This document shows positions 1 to 7,756 of a DNA stretch of 19,188 bases, piece by piece. Made by a program: the position numbers and the translations under genes. Every line of letters starts with the position of its first letter. The first letter of the stretch is position 1. The DNA is from Propionibacteriaceae bacterium (GTDB taxonomy: Bacteria; Actinomycetota; Actinomycetes; Propionibacteriales; Propionibacteriaceae). The stretch lies in the NCBI GenBank assembly GCA_905372155.1, contig CAJPNZ010000056.1, positions 1 to 19,188 of the forward strand, written 5' to 3'. Below the pieces are notes generated by a model. The model saw only the letters and a program-made list of their open reading frames with translations, had not been told where the DNA came from and did no database searches.

Positions 1-1973
1 GACAGGAAGAACACTGCCTGCCGCCAGGCGTAGGCGGCGTTCTTGATGGCCGACAGCGGCCAAGGGCTGTTCCTCGCGCGTTCCAGCAGCTGGAACGATC
101 TCCCTGCGGCGTGGTGCGCCAGCTCGGCCCAGTTCCGGCCGGGCTGCACGCCGAGTTTCACCAGGACCGCCAGGTTGTGGGTGGTGAGGATCTGCTGGCG
201 TTCGATGATCTGACCGTTCGCCGCGACGCTCCGGCCCGCCGGCACATCTTCCGCGACCATGCGGTCGAACTCGCCGACATCCCCGTGCCCATCCGGTTCC
301 GGCAGGCCCAGCACCGCGGCGTAGTCGATGCCGTAGTAGCGCTCGTACAGCGACCCGCGCAGCAGCCCCGCCGCCACCTTCGCGGCCTGCTGGAACTTGG
401 GTGCGAACCGGCCCATGAAGATGTCGGCGGCCAGCTCCTCGGTCAACGGCAGCCGCACCTGCGCCATGTCGAGGAGGGTGCTGTACTCCCGGATGAACCC
501 GTTCGGCAGGATCGTTCCCGGGAACGCGTCCAGCACCACCGACCCGAGCCGCCGCGCCAACACCAGGGGGTCGTCGAGGGGGCCGCCGGCCGTGAGCCCC
601 TGGAGGGCCGCCACCCACGGCAGCTCCTTGAACCGCACCTGCTGTTCCAGGTCGAGCAGCAGCAAACTCCGGCGTCGCCGGAACGCCCGATAGGTGGCGG
701 CGAGCAGCGCGCCGACCAGCGGATCATCCGCCGAGGAGGCCACCTGCCCGGCGGTGAGCTGCGGAACCAGCGACGCCAGCACCTCCGCCGACGGCACCAC
801 CCCGAGTGTGATCAGCTCCTCCAGATCCGAGACGAAACCCAGCCGCAGGGTGCGCAGCACCGACGCCGGCAGCGGGGTGCCGGCGGGCACCACGCCGGTG
901 GCCTCGTTATCGGAGATCGGTGCGGAGGCGGTGGGAAAATCGGTCAGGCCGACGTCCCCGCGCAGCCGCGCCACCCGGTCCGCGACGACCCCCGCCACCT
1001 CGACGTGCAGGGGCCGGGAGGCCGCCACCGCCTGCCGGGCGCGCAGGTCATCGGATCGCTTGCTGCCGGGCAGGCCCCGTTTCGCCTCGATCCGCGACAG
1101 GACGTGCCTCACCCGCCCGGGCGGCCACGCCCCCTGCCCGTCGATCGCCTGTCGCAGCGCGTCGATCAGGATCGGCAGGTTCTCACCCGGTCGGCGGTAC
1201 TTGCGGCAGCGGGTGTGCTGCCGTGCCGCCCGGTCGTAGTCGGCGACCAGCGTGCGGGCCTCGTCGATGCGGCCCTTGTCGAAGGTGGGCGCCTCGATGA
1301 TGCCCGCCCAGAACGCCACCACCTTGTCGGTCAGCGGCAGCCAGACGGTCAGGGCCTCGCGTTCCGCAGCGACCCGCGGATTGACGCGGGCGCGTTCCAG
1401 GGCGCCCGCGACCTGCCGGGCGGTCCACCGCGACACCTGGTCCGGTCGCAGGGGCGACGGCGCACCCGGATACGGCGAGAACCGCAGCGACCCGGCCAGC
1501 GGTGAAACCTCGTCGAGCAGCGTGCGGACGGAGTCGTTGGCGCCATGCCTCAGCAGGGCCGCGACGCTCAGGAGGACGGCGTGCTCCGGGAAACCGACGT
1601 TGTAGGCGCCGGTTTCCAGCAGGACCTCCAGCTCGGCCAGGCCCTCCGGGGTCAGCCACGACTCGAAGATCGCCTGGCGGGTGGCCTTGATACCGAGCTG
1701 CTGAGCGCGGAGCCTCTCGTCCTCGGCCGGCGGGATGGCGGCGGCCGCTTTGCCGGTGGCGAACCCGCCCCGCACCACCCTGGGGGTCACCCAGGCGGGA
1801 AGCCCGACGAGCGGCCTGCGACTGCCGATCCTCAAGGTGCCTTCCGCCATGCCGTCGATCACCTGCCGCCAGCGCTCCATCCGCTCCAGAGCGGCTTCCC
1901 GGACGACCGGGTCGGGATGATCGGCGGCGGTGCGCATCGCCTGCAGGAGCTGGTGGTGGACGTACTGATTCAC
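1..1973 (-). CDS. Large helical protein of unknown function, C-terminus outside window
   Basis: An open frame runs from a GTG at 1973 to the left edge, giving 657 complete codons without a stop, so the C-terminus is missing. The start is supported by a GGAGG Shine-Dalgarno 6 nt upstream and by loss of sensible coding beyond it. The protein begins MNQYVHHQLLQAMRTAADHP. It is rich in Leu, Ala, Arg and Glu, with predicted helices throughout, no signal peptide and no clear membrane segment. Recognisable stretches include GLPAWVTPRVVRGGFATG near residues 55-75 and AAYAWRQAVFFL at the visible end. I do not recognise a named domain or catalytic motif. It lies 28 nt downstream of a tRNA-like gene and may share its transcript. 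It does not resemble the DUF6493-type proteins at 4764-19034 in any motif I could match. Coding is convincing; function is unknown. Confidence 0.85.
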   Translation of the reverse strand, partial: MNQYVHHQLLQAMRTAADHPDPVVREAALERMERWRQVIDGMAEGTLRIGSRRPLVGLPAWVTPRVVRGGFATGKAAAAIPPAEDERLRAQQLGIKATRQAIFESWLTPEGLAELEVLLETGAYNVGFPEHAVLLSVAALLRHGANDSVRTLLDEVSPLAGSLRFSPYPGAPSPLRPDQVSRWTARQVAGALERARVNPRVAAEREALTVWLPLTDKVVAFWAGIIEAPTFDKGRIDEARTLVADYDRAARQHTRCRKYRRPGENLPILIDALRQAIDGQGAWPPGRVRHVLSRIEAKRGLPGSKRSDDLRARQAVAASRPLHVEVAGVVADRVARLRGDVGLTDFPTASAPISDNEATGVVPAGTPLPASVLRTLRLGFVSDLEELITLGVVPSAEVLASLVPQLTAGQVASSADDPLVGALLAATYRAFRRRRSLLLLDLEQQVRFKELPWVAALQGLTAGGPLDDPLVLARRLGSVVLDAFPGTILPNGFIREYSTLLDMAQVRLPLTEELAADIFMGRFAPKFQQAAKVAAGLLRGSLYERYYGIDYAAVLGLPEPDGHGDVGEFDRMVAEDVPAGRSVAANGQIIERQQILTTHNLAVLVKLGVQPGRNWAELAHHAAGRSFQLLERARNSPWPLSAIKNAAYAWRQAVFFL

Positions 1974-2001
1974 GATGTCCCTCCGGGCGGCGACACGAAC
2001 T

Positions 2002-2076
2002 TGGCCGGCGTGGCAGGTGCTGCCCCTGCGCCTTCCGGGTCCATAGCCCGGTGCTCTACTGCTGAGCTACACGCCG
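2002..2076 (-). tRNA. tRNA-like gene, apparent anticodon AUG, degenerate D- and T-loops
   Basis: The 75-nt reverse complement folds as a full cloverleaf. The acceptor CGGCGTG pairs 7/7 with CACGCCG, followed by discriminator G and an encoded CCA. The D-stem is GCTC/GAGC with loop AGCAGTA. The anticodon stem CCGGG/CCCGG is perfect with 7-nt loop CTATGGA, placing AUG at positions 34-36. The variable loop is AAGGC, and the T-stem GCAGG/CCTGC is perfect. The T-loop is GGCAGCA, with none of the usual TTCRA consensus, and the D-loop lacks the G18-G19 pair. Bacterial tRNA-His normally carries GUG, an extra G-1 and C73, none of which is seen here. It may be a non-translational tRNA, a decayed tRNA or a tRNA-like leader of the downstream gene. 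Structure is seen directly; identity is uncertain. Confidence 0.6.
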
Positions 2077-2084
2077 TGGCAACG

Positions 2085-2114
2085 AGTGTAGAAGACCCGA
2101 TCGGCCGGCGTCGA
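2085..2114 (-). promoter_or_regulatory. Candidate promoter of the tRNA-like gene
   Basis: On the minus strand a TCGACG -35-like box (2109-2114) and a TACACT -10 box (2085-2090) are separated by 18 nt. The -10 ends 8 nt before the mature 5' end of the tRNA-like gene, a spacing typical of tRNA promoters with almost no leader. The -10 fits TANNNT; the -35 matches TTGACA at 4 of 6 positions. Confidence 0.45.
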
Positions 2115-2152
2115 GGGTGGCGTGGCGCATGCGCCGAGGCGTCAAGGAGCGG

Positions 2153-2515
2153 TCACGGCTGTTTCAGTCCCGAGGTTTGGGCGCGGTTGAAGGCCATGCA
2201 GGCATCGACCCAGAAACGCAGGCGGGAGTCCTCGGTGATCACCTCCGCCGCCACCTGGATCCAGCCGGGCCCCATCTCGCGTCCCGGGCCCATCTCGGCG
2301 GGGGAGGCGCCGGGTTTCCCGGAAAACTTTGCGTCGTCGTCGGGATCGACGTGCGCCAGCAGGTGCCCGCCCTTGAGGGCGCAGCACACCATCTTGTCGC
2401 GCACCATGAAGGCGCGCGACCCGAACATCGGGATCACACGGGTGGTGGGTTCGTCGTCCAGGAGCCCGTGGAGCCGGGCGACGAGCTCGGTCTGTGCTGC
2501 TCTGGGGTCGGTCAT
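2153..2515 (-). CDS. TfoX N-terminal-domain family protein
   Basis: This 120-residue protein starts MTDPRAAQTELVARLHGLL. The stretch MFGSRAFMVRDKM followed by LLAHVDPDDDAKF is characteristic of the TfoX_N fold, which forms small stand-alone proteins in actinobacteria. The C-terminal part carries the family's usual helix with a conserved Trp. The frame is open a further 27 codons upstream. I chose the ATG at 2515 because GAGGAG lies 4 nt before it and the family motif begins shortly after; the upstream extension is not TfoX-like. TfoX in gamma-proteobacteria regulates competence, but no such role is established for these short actinobacterial homologues, and I infer none. It is divergent from the DUF2207-type gene, 79 bp apart, with no promoter I can place confidently in the gap. 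Confidence 0.85.
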   Translation of the reverse strand: MTDPRAAQTELVARLHGLLDDEPTTRVIPMFGSRAFMVRDKMVCCALKGGHLLAHVDPDDDAKFSGKPGASPAEMGPGREMGPGWIQVAAEVITEDSRLRFWVDACMAFNRAQTSGLKQP

Positions 2516-2594
2516 GGCGCTCCTCGTGCGGGTCGGGGTCCTGTTCAAGACCAAATACTGCCAGCGACCTTCCTGATGCGGGAGACTTAATTCC

Positions 2595-3689
2595 ATGGGA
2601 TGGGTTGTGGTCGCGGTGGCGGTGGTCGTGTTCCTGGGGTCGGTGACGCTGCTTCTCAGGCGGATCCTCGCCTCGCACGACGAGATCTACGACGGTTTGA
2701 CACCCGGCGTCCTGCCGTCGCGGGAGGAACGGAAGACAACCCCCACCAAACGGCTCCGATCCACCGAGTACAAGGGGCCCATCCCCGTCGCCTTCACCCC
2801 GCCGCGCGACGTCACCCCGGGACTGATCGGGATGGTCATCGACGGGGTGGTGGACCCCCGCGACCTCACCGCGACCATCGTCGACCTCGCCGCCCGCGGA
2901 TTCCTGCGCATCGAGGTGCTCGACGACGGCAAGGGCAGACGGCGCGGGAAGGACTGGCTGCTGCACCCCTGCGACAAGCCCCGCTCCAACCTGATGCGCT
3001 ACGAGAGGACGTTCCTGGAGGGGGTCTTCCCGCGGGGGCGGGCGATGCGGATGTCGGAGCTGGTGCGCAGGCACAAGAAAGTGTTCCGGCAGCTCACCGC
3101 CGACATCTACGAGGAGGCCAGCCGCCGCGGCTGGTACCGGCAGAACCCGAACCCGGGTGGTCGGCGGCACAGGTTCTGGCGTGTGGCGGCCGGGGCAGTT
3201 GCGGGTTTCGCTGCGCTGGTGATCACCGGAGGGGACAACGTGGGCCTGCTGGCCGCCGCCCTGTTCGTCGCGACGGGTGTGGTCGCCGCCTTCGGGCCGA
3301 AACGTCGCGTGCCCCGAACCGGCGCGGGCACGGCCACGCGCATCCAGGCCCTCGGTTTCAGGCAGTACCTCGCGACCGCCGAGGCCGGGCAGATCCGCTT
3401 CGAGGAGGCGGAGAACACCTTCAGCCGCTACCTGCCCTACGCGATGGTCTTCGGGGTCGCCGACCACTGGGTCAAGGTCTTCCGTGAACTCGCCATCGAA
3501 CGAAACGTCGAATGGGACTTCGACTGGATCGACGTCGGCGCCGACGTGGCGGGGGAGCTGGTGTTCCAGTTGCTCGCCTCGGACCTCCTAGACGGCTCCG
3601 ATGGCCTGTTCGACGGCATCGGTGGGCTGTTCGACGGCTTCGACCTGGGGGATTTCCTGGACGGAATTGACTTCGACATCGACTTCTGA
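2595..3689 (+). CDS. Short DUF2207-type membrane protein
   Basis: The 364-residue protein has an N-terminal membrane segment (about residues 2-22) and a cytoplasmic region. PVAFTPPRDVTPGLIGMVIDG (64-84) followed by DPRDLTATIVDLAARGFL matches the winged-helix-like section of DUF2207 proteins. A central hydrophobic pair of segments spans about 195-233, and ALGFRQYLATAEAGQIRFEE (252-271) with RYLPYAMVFGVADHWVKVF is the family's C-terminal signature. Typical DUF2207 proteins carry an N-terminal signal and extracellular beta domain before this; here those are absent, so this is a short form. The last 35 residues are an acidic Asp/Gly/Phe-rich tail (repeated LFDG and FD units). The ATG has GGGAG about 10 nt upstream. 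Function is unknown. Confidence 0.85.
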   Translation: MGWVVVAVAVVVFLGSVTLLLRRILASHDEIYDGLTPGVLPSREERKTTPTKRLRSTEYKGPIPVAFTPPRDVTPGLIGMVIDGVVDPRDLTATIVDLAARGFLRIEVLDDGKGRRRGKDWLLHPCDKPRSNLMRYERTFLEGVFPRGRAMRMSELVRRHKKVFRQLTADIYEEASRRGWYRQNPNPGGRRHRFWRVAAGAVAGFAALVITGGDNVGLLAAALFVATGVVAAFGPKRRVPRTGAGTATRIQALGFRQYLATAEAGQIRFEEAENTFSRYLPYAMVFGVADHWVKVFRELAIERNVEWDFDWIDVGADVAGELVFQLLASDLLDGSDGLFDGIGGLFDGFDLGDFLDGIDFDIDF

Positions 3690-3724
3690 GGACGCTCCGT
3701 TCGCGACTTCCCGGTTATGCAGCA

Positions 3725-3768
3725 CTCAACGCGGCTTTCGGCGTCCGAAAGGGGATTTTTCGTGTTGA
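3725..3768 (+). terminator. Hairpin terminator after the DUF2207-type gene
   Basis: CTTTCGG (3735-3741) and CCGAAAG (3745-3751) form a perfect 7-bp stem with a 3-nt loop. GGGA and five T (3756-3760) follow, the layout of an intrinsic terminator 46 nt after the stop codon. An outer pair, CTCAAC (3725-3730) with GTTGAG (3763-3768), could extend the structure. Confidence 0.65.
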
Positions 3769-3963
3769 GAAGGAGGCGCTGACCTGCCCAGGACCGTCGC
3801 AGCCAGCGGTCGTGGCCAGCTACGACGACCACCTATATCTCGGCCCATCAGCACCGACAGGCCAGACGAGTCACACCCCAGAACCAGAGCCGCCCTGTCA
3901 ACTCGCAGGGGTGCGTTTTGATTCTCGTCACTTCAGCGCCAGAGCGGAACGAAACGCAATCAG

Positions 3964-3979
3964 CTACTATTATCTGTAG
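3964..3979 (+). promoter_or_regulatory. Possible abiEi promoter and operator
   Basis: CTAC (3964-3967) and GTAG (3976-3979) are inverted around TATTATCT. The central TATTAT is a plausible -10 box about 38 nt before the GTG start. AbiEi-family antitoxins are known to autorepress by binding inverted repeats upstream of their own gene, so overlap of an inverted repeat with the -10 would fit. No good -35 is visible. Confidence 0.3.
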
Positions 3980-4011
3980 ACGTTTCATACCGCCCGAGTT
4001 GAGGTGAGATC

Positions 4012-4569
4012 GTGACACTGATCACCCCGTCAACCGCTGATCGCGCTGGATTGTCCCGCACCGGCCTCTACCGGGCAGCCTGCGCTGGCGACCTGACCCG
4101 GGTCGCACGCGGCATCTACCTTCCCGCAGACGCGCCAGCCGTGGACTGGGGCCTGGTCGAAGCCGCGACCCGGCGATCCGATGCGACGATCTGCCTCACT
4201 TCTGCGCTCGCCCACCATGACTTGACCGACGCCGTTCCCGGCACTCTCGATGTCGCGATCCCCCGCGGCGGACGCTCTCCCGCAACCGAGCACGCGATCA
4301 CCTGGCACCAGTTCGATGCCGCCACCTTCGACCTCGGTCGCGACGAGATCCCCATCGAAGGCACGGACCTGTCGATCGGGCTCTACTCCCCCGAACGCTG
4401 CATCACGGACGCGTTCCGCCTGCGCGGCCAGCTCGGCTACGAGACCGCACGAGACGCCCTCAAGGAATGGCTGCGCCGCGGCGGGAAACCCAACACCCTG
4501 ATGCGGATCGCCCTGCAGCTCCCCCGAGCCAAGACTCCCCTCCTTCACGCCCTGGAGACGCTGTCATGA
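4012..4569 (+). CDS. abiEi: AbiEi-family antitoxin (type IV toxin-antitoxin)
   Basis: The 185-residue protein has an N-terminal winged-helix segment, SRTGLYRAACAGDLTRVARG followed by IYLP, typical of AbiEi antitoxins. Next come the family's conserved ICLTSALAHHDLTD and VAIPRGGRSP stretches and a C-terminal helical region. AbiEi counteracts the nucleotidyltransferase toxin AbiEii and represses the operon. The start is a GTG at 4012 with GAGGTGAG about 5 nt upstream. The stop overlaps the start of abiEii as ATGA, the classic coupled arrangement. The gene looks intact although its partner is destroyed, so it is probably an orphan antitoxin now. Family assignment is firm from sequence and context. 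Confidence 0.88.
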   Translation: MTLITPSTADRAGLSRTGLYRAACAGDLTRVARGIYLPADAPAVDWGLVEAATRRSDATICLTSALAHHDLTDAVPGTLDVAIPRGGRSPATEHAITWHQFDAATFDLGRDEIPIEGTDLSIGLYSPERCITDAFRLRGQLGYETARDALKEWLRRGGKPNTLMRIALQLPRAKTPLLHALETLS

Positions 4570-4755
4570 CGCGAGGCGAAGAAATCTTCACCATCCTCCA
4601 GTCCAAGGCTCGATCCACGGCGAGCAGAACCGGAGGGCCGGCACCCACCCAGGAATACCTGGTTCGACACCTACTCGAGTCCTTCCTGGACCGCCTCGTC
4701 CGCAGACTTCGTGCTCAAGGGTGGAATCCTGCTTGCAGTGTTGGGTCGGGGTTTC
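4566..4755 (+). pseudogene. abiEii: Truncated, frameshifted abiEii toxin remnant
   Basis: From the ATG at 4566 the frame reads MTRGEEIFTILQSKARSTAS and, after about 20 residues, YLVRHLLESFLDRL, the N-terminus of AbiEii nucleotidyltransferase toxins. Near 4696-4700 the family match jumps to another frame, which continues ADFVLKGGILLAVLG; the LKGG motif belongs to the nucleotidyltransferase core. After about 4750 the match stops and the sequence becomes the antisense of the 3' end of DUF6493-type copy 1, whose stop codon is at 4764. Only about a fifth of a normal toxin remains and the active site beyond LKGG is gone, so it cannot be a working toxin. The abrupt end marks a rearrangement junction. 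Confidence 0.82.
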
Positions 4756-4763
4756 CTTGTGGA

Positions 4764-7153
4764 TCAGTCGGCAGCGACTATCTGCCGCGCCACCTTCACC
4801 GTCTTGCTGCTGCCCTTCCGGGCGGCCAGTGCCGCGATGTTGGGCAGGTCTGGTTTCTCGGGTACTTCCGGCAGGAGATTAAGTACCGATTCCAGGACGG
4901 TCGCGACCCCGGTGGGGAGCTTCTCTGTTCCCGCCAGTTCCTCCGCGACTCTCGTCAGCAGCGGCCACGCCAGGGCCAGGCCGCCGGCTTCCGCGATGCT
5001 CGTGAGCATGGCTGCCACCTTCACAGGCGCGATGTCGTCCCGCCATTCCTGGCGCCAAGGACTTTCCCAGGCCGCGACGAGCACTTCCGGGTTCAACCGG
5101 GACTCGTCCCACGCCGTCAGCAGTGCCCCCGCGATCTCGTCGCGGCCCTGCGGAGAGGCCCCGCTCGCGAAGACGAAAGCGATGAGAGCCATGGCCGGGT
5201 CCACGTGAAACACGGAGGCGATCGCCTCGGTGATCTCCCAACCGGAACTACTGCCGAAGGGCAGGTTCACCTGAGCGGCAGTGGTCGCCCATACGGGGTG
5301 TGCCGGAAGCAGGGTGCTACCGATGTCGTGTTCCCCGCTGCGTTCTGGTGCCCGGCGTGTCTCGTCCCACGGCCCCGCGATCCCGAGAGTCTTCGCGATC
5401 ACGGGCTCGTCGCCTTCCATGCGCACCCTGTGGCAGGCCTGGTCGCTCTGCTCGTTCCCGGGACTGCCGGGGGAACAAAACTCATCCGGCCCGGTTCGGC
5501 GGGGGTTTTCAGCCAGAGGTCGACGACTTCCTGCACGGTTCGTCCCTTGGTGACGCGGCCCGGCAGGGTGCAGGGTGTGGTCTCGGTGCGGTCGATCCGG
5601 CCCAGGGCGACGAACAGGTCGATGGGTAGCACGTCCACGTCCTTCTCGGCGTAGCGGTGCAGCCGGTCCCGGAATCTCTGCCAGGAGACCCGGTTGTTCT
5701 TGTGGGTAGGGGTGGACAGCAGGCACGGCACCTGCCCGATGGCATCCAGGACGTCGTTGCAGCGCCGAATCGCGACCCGCGTGAGTGCCGCACCCCGGGG
5801 CGGCCTGCCGCGTTCCTTCCGGCCGGTCACCCGCTGCAGCCAGCGCTGCACCAGCTGCTTCCACACCCCGTGTGTGTTCGGGTCGGGGTTCAGCTTGTCG
5901 TGCAGCGTCTCGACGACGGCGTCGCGTCCCTCGGCCCAGCCCAGCGCGACCAGCGCCGCCAGGCCGCGTTCGTAGACCTCGACGGGCGCCCAGTTCCCCG
6001 GGGCTTCGCTGTCCAGCCGGTGGATCAGCTCGTTGAACTCCACCTCGTCCAGGAGCCGGTCCAGGTCGTCGATGGGTTCGGGTGGGATACCGAGTGGGTC
6101 GCGCCACAACCCCAACGACTCGGTGGGTTCGGTGGCCACGCCCCAGTCGTCGAGGAGTTTCCGGGCCAGTCCGGCGGTGGTGGAGTCGGGGCCGGTGGTG
6201 GTCGCGGTGAGCATTTCCACCAGGTCCTGCGACGGGCCGTTCACCGAGCGCAGCGCCTTGAGGACGGTGCGTTTGACGCCCTTCTCCTTGCGGGCCAGCA
6301 CGTCCAGGGCCAGTGTGGTCAGTTCGTCGTCGCGCAGGCCGAGGGGCAGCAGCTGTTCGACCGCGAACTTCACGACGACGGGATCGGCGTTCGGCAGGGC
6401 CGCCAGGAACCGGTCGCTGTGTTTCGCCAACAGCGGGGTCAGGCCCAGGCCAGTGATCAGGGTCAGGGTGAACTGCTGCGAGGGGCGGTTGTCGCCGCGT
6501 TCGAACACTTGGAGGAGAGCCAGCAGCAGGGCGTCGTCGTCGGTGGGTTCGGTCACCCGCAAATCCGCGACGGCCTCCCGAAACTGGGTGTGCTGCCCAG
6601 AGTCGAGGTGCTGGATGAAGGCGTTCGGGGCGGCGCAGGCGGCGATGAGGTGCTCTTCCCAGCGGCACCCGGACCGGGGGTGGGCGGCGTTCTTCATCGC
6701 CCAGGCCGTCAGGAACCCGGGATCGTCGGGAATCGGGAGATCGTGGGCTATGACGAGTTCGTCGATCAGGGCATGGATGTCAGCGTCGCCGCGACGCTTC
6801 AGCAGTCGTGTGACGAAGTCGTCGGCCCATTCCGGGCCGTTGCCGGTCAGCCAGGAGATCAACCGGTTTCGGGCGATGACAGGGGACCACTTCAGCTGCC
6901 AGATCTCCTGCGGGGCGAAGACGGAGGCGCATTGCGCGGGGGTGGCGCTGATCGCCGCGGCCAGCAGAACCAGACGCTGTCCACCCGTGCCTGCCTCCTC
7001 CAGGTGTCGGCGCAGGGAGGGAAGGGCCTTGCCGATCGCTTTGCGGATCGCCGAACGATCGGCCTCAGTGAGATCGTCGAGGACTGCGACGAGGCCTTCA
7101 AGCGACTCCGGCTCGGTTAGCAGAGCCGCCAGGGTGTCGGCATTCCAGGTCAT
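4764..7153 (-). pseudogene. DUF6493-type helical-repeat protein, copy 1, one frameshift
   Basis: The protein starts MTWNADTLAALLTEPESLEG at 7153 and reads in one frame to about 5470. The family match then continues in the -1 frame to the stop at 4764. A single added base in the five-G run at 5469-5473 (five C in the coding strand) would restore a 796-residue protein. It shares all blocks with copies 2 and 3: an N-terminal module of helical repeats ending LARKLLDDWG (about residues 1-335), a middle module with QVPCLLSTPTHKNNRVSW, and a C-terminal module with GGLALAWPLL and PNIAALAARKGSSKTVKVAR. I assign DUF6493 from memory of the PCLLSTPTH motif. No catalytic residues are apparent and a HEAT-like scaffold is inferred. 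Decay, assembly error or recoding are all possible. Confidence 0.75.
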
Positions 7154-7159
7154 GGGATG

Positions 7160-7165
7160 AACCTA
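7160..7165 (-). promoter_or_regulatory. Leaderless -10 box of copy 1
   Basis: TAGGTT on the minus strand ends 6 nt before the ATG at 7153, the spacing expected when transcription starts at the A of the start codon. No Shine-Dalgarno is present. The same box and about 35 surrounding bases recur before copy 2. TTGTCG lies 11 nt further upstream in both, too close for a standard -35. Confidence 0.45.
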
Positions 7166-7194
7166 TCCGCGGTGGGCGACAAATCCACCCGCGA

Positions 7195-7383
7195 TCATCG
7201 TCGATTCGCCGCGATCTCGGCCAGGATCTCCTTGCGGCTGGGCCCGGAGGTGCGGTCCATGGCGCGGAGCCGGTCGATGATTTTCGCATTTCTGGGTCGC
7301 GACGCGACCTGCTCGGGTTCGGCGGCACGCTTATTGAACGTCTCGGCCGCATCGTCGGGTACGTCACGGTATGTGAACGCCAT
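7195..7383 (-). CDS. Small ribbon-helix-helix antitoxin-like protein, no partner
   Basis: This 62-residue protein begins MAFTYRDVPDDAAETFNKRA. The YRDVPDD strand followed by a helix ending KRAAE resembles the N-terminal ribbon-helix-helix of FitA/VapB-type antitoxins, which bind DNA as dimers and neutralise PIN-domain toxins. The C-terminal half is charged, with the predicted helix KEILAEIAANRR. A TAGCTT box 6 nt before the ATG suggests a leaderless transcript. No PIN-domain or other toxin gene is adjacent: downstream is DUF6493-type copy 1 (41-bp gap) and upstream is copy 2 (88-bp gap). It may be an orphan antitoxin, a regulator of the array, or an unrelated small protein. Confidence 0.6.
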   Translation of the reverse strand: MAFTYRDVPDDAAETFNKRAAEPEQVASRPRNAKIIDRLRAMDRTSGPSRKEILAEIAANRR

Positions 7384-7389
7384 GCAACC

Positions 7390-7395
7390 AAGCTA
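7390..7395 (-). promoter_or_regulatory. Leaderless -10 box of the antitoxin-like gene
   Basis: TAGCTT on the minus strand lies 6 nt before the ATG at 7383, matching TANNNT at the spacing used by leaderless actinobacterial genes. No Shine-Dalgarno precedes this start. No convincing -35 is visible. Confidence 0.45.
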
Positions 7396-7631
7396 GCAGC
7401 ATGCGAACACGGCTTAATGGGGCGACGTTCGGCATCGAACCCGCGCGCGGGGCGGTCACGGGCGTTCGTGTTCAGAATTGCGCGTCCTCCCTCGGGCCTG
7501 TTCTTTCGTGGGTCACGAAGTTCACGGCCCCGGCGACATCTGCGATGAACTTCTCGTCCGGAGGCGGAATCTCCTCCAGGGCCGTCCGCAAGTCCTGTCC
7601 GATGCGGTGAACCACCGGGCTGGTCTCGACA

Positions 7632-7756
7632 ATCCGCCTCGCGACCGTCACCGCCTTGCTGTTGCCCTTCCGGGCGGCCAGTGCCGCGACGTTCGGCAGG
7701 TCGACGGCGACTCCCGCGGCCCGCACCTCCGGGAGGTGGTGCAGCACCGCCTCCAG
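7632..7756 (-). repeat. Near-identical 125-bp 3' segment, copy 2
   Basis: These 125 bp align without gaps to 15363-15487 with 8 mismatches by my count. They encode the conserved block ending PNVAALAARKGNSKAVTVAR. Flanking parts of the two genes are far more divergent, suggesting gene conversion or strong local constraint. Confidence 0.7.

Larger units (their letters stand above)
3690..4011. other. Gene-poor interval between the DUF2207-type gene and abiEi
   Basis: I see no credible gene in these 322 bases. Apart from the terminator there is a weak stem CCCTG/CAGGG (near 3893-3915) followed by TTTTG, possibly a second terminator. The composition becomes AT-richer from about 3915 toward the abiEi start, consistent with a promoter region. 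The remaining short open frames lack ribosome binding sites and family resemblance. Confidence 0.5.

Noticed and set aside
111..1505. 464-residue plus-strand open frame rich in Arg, Gln, Pro and His
   Set aside because: It is antisense to the minus-strand gene at 1-1973, has no family resemblance and has the composition expected of a GC-rich shadow frame.
2142..3467. 441-residue minus-strand frame across the DUF2207-type and TfoX genes
   Set aside because: It overlaps two genes with recognisable family motifs in other frames and is low-complexity (His, Pro, Arg, Gly rich).
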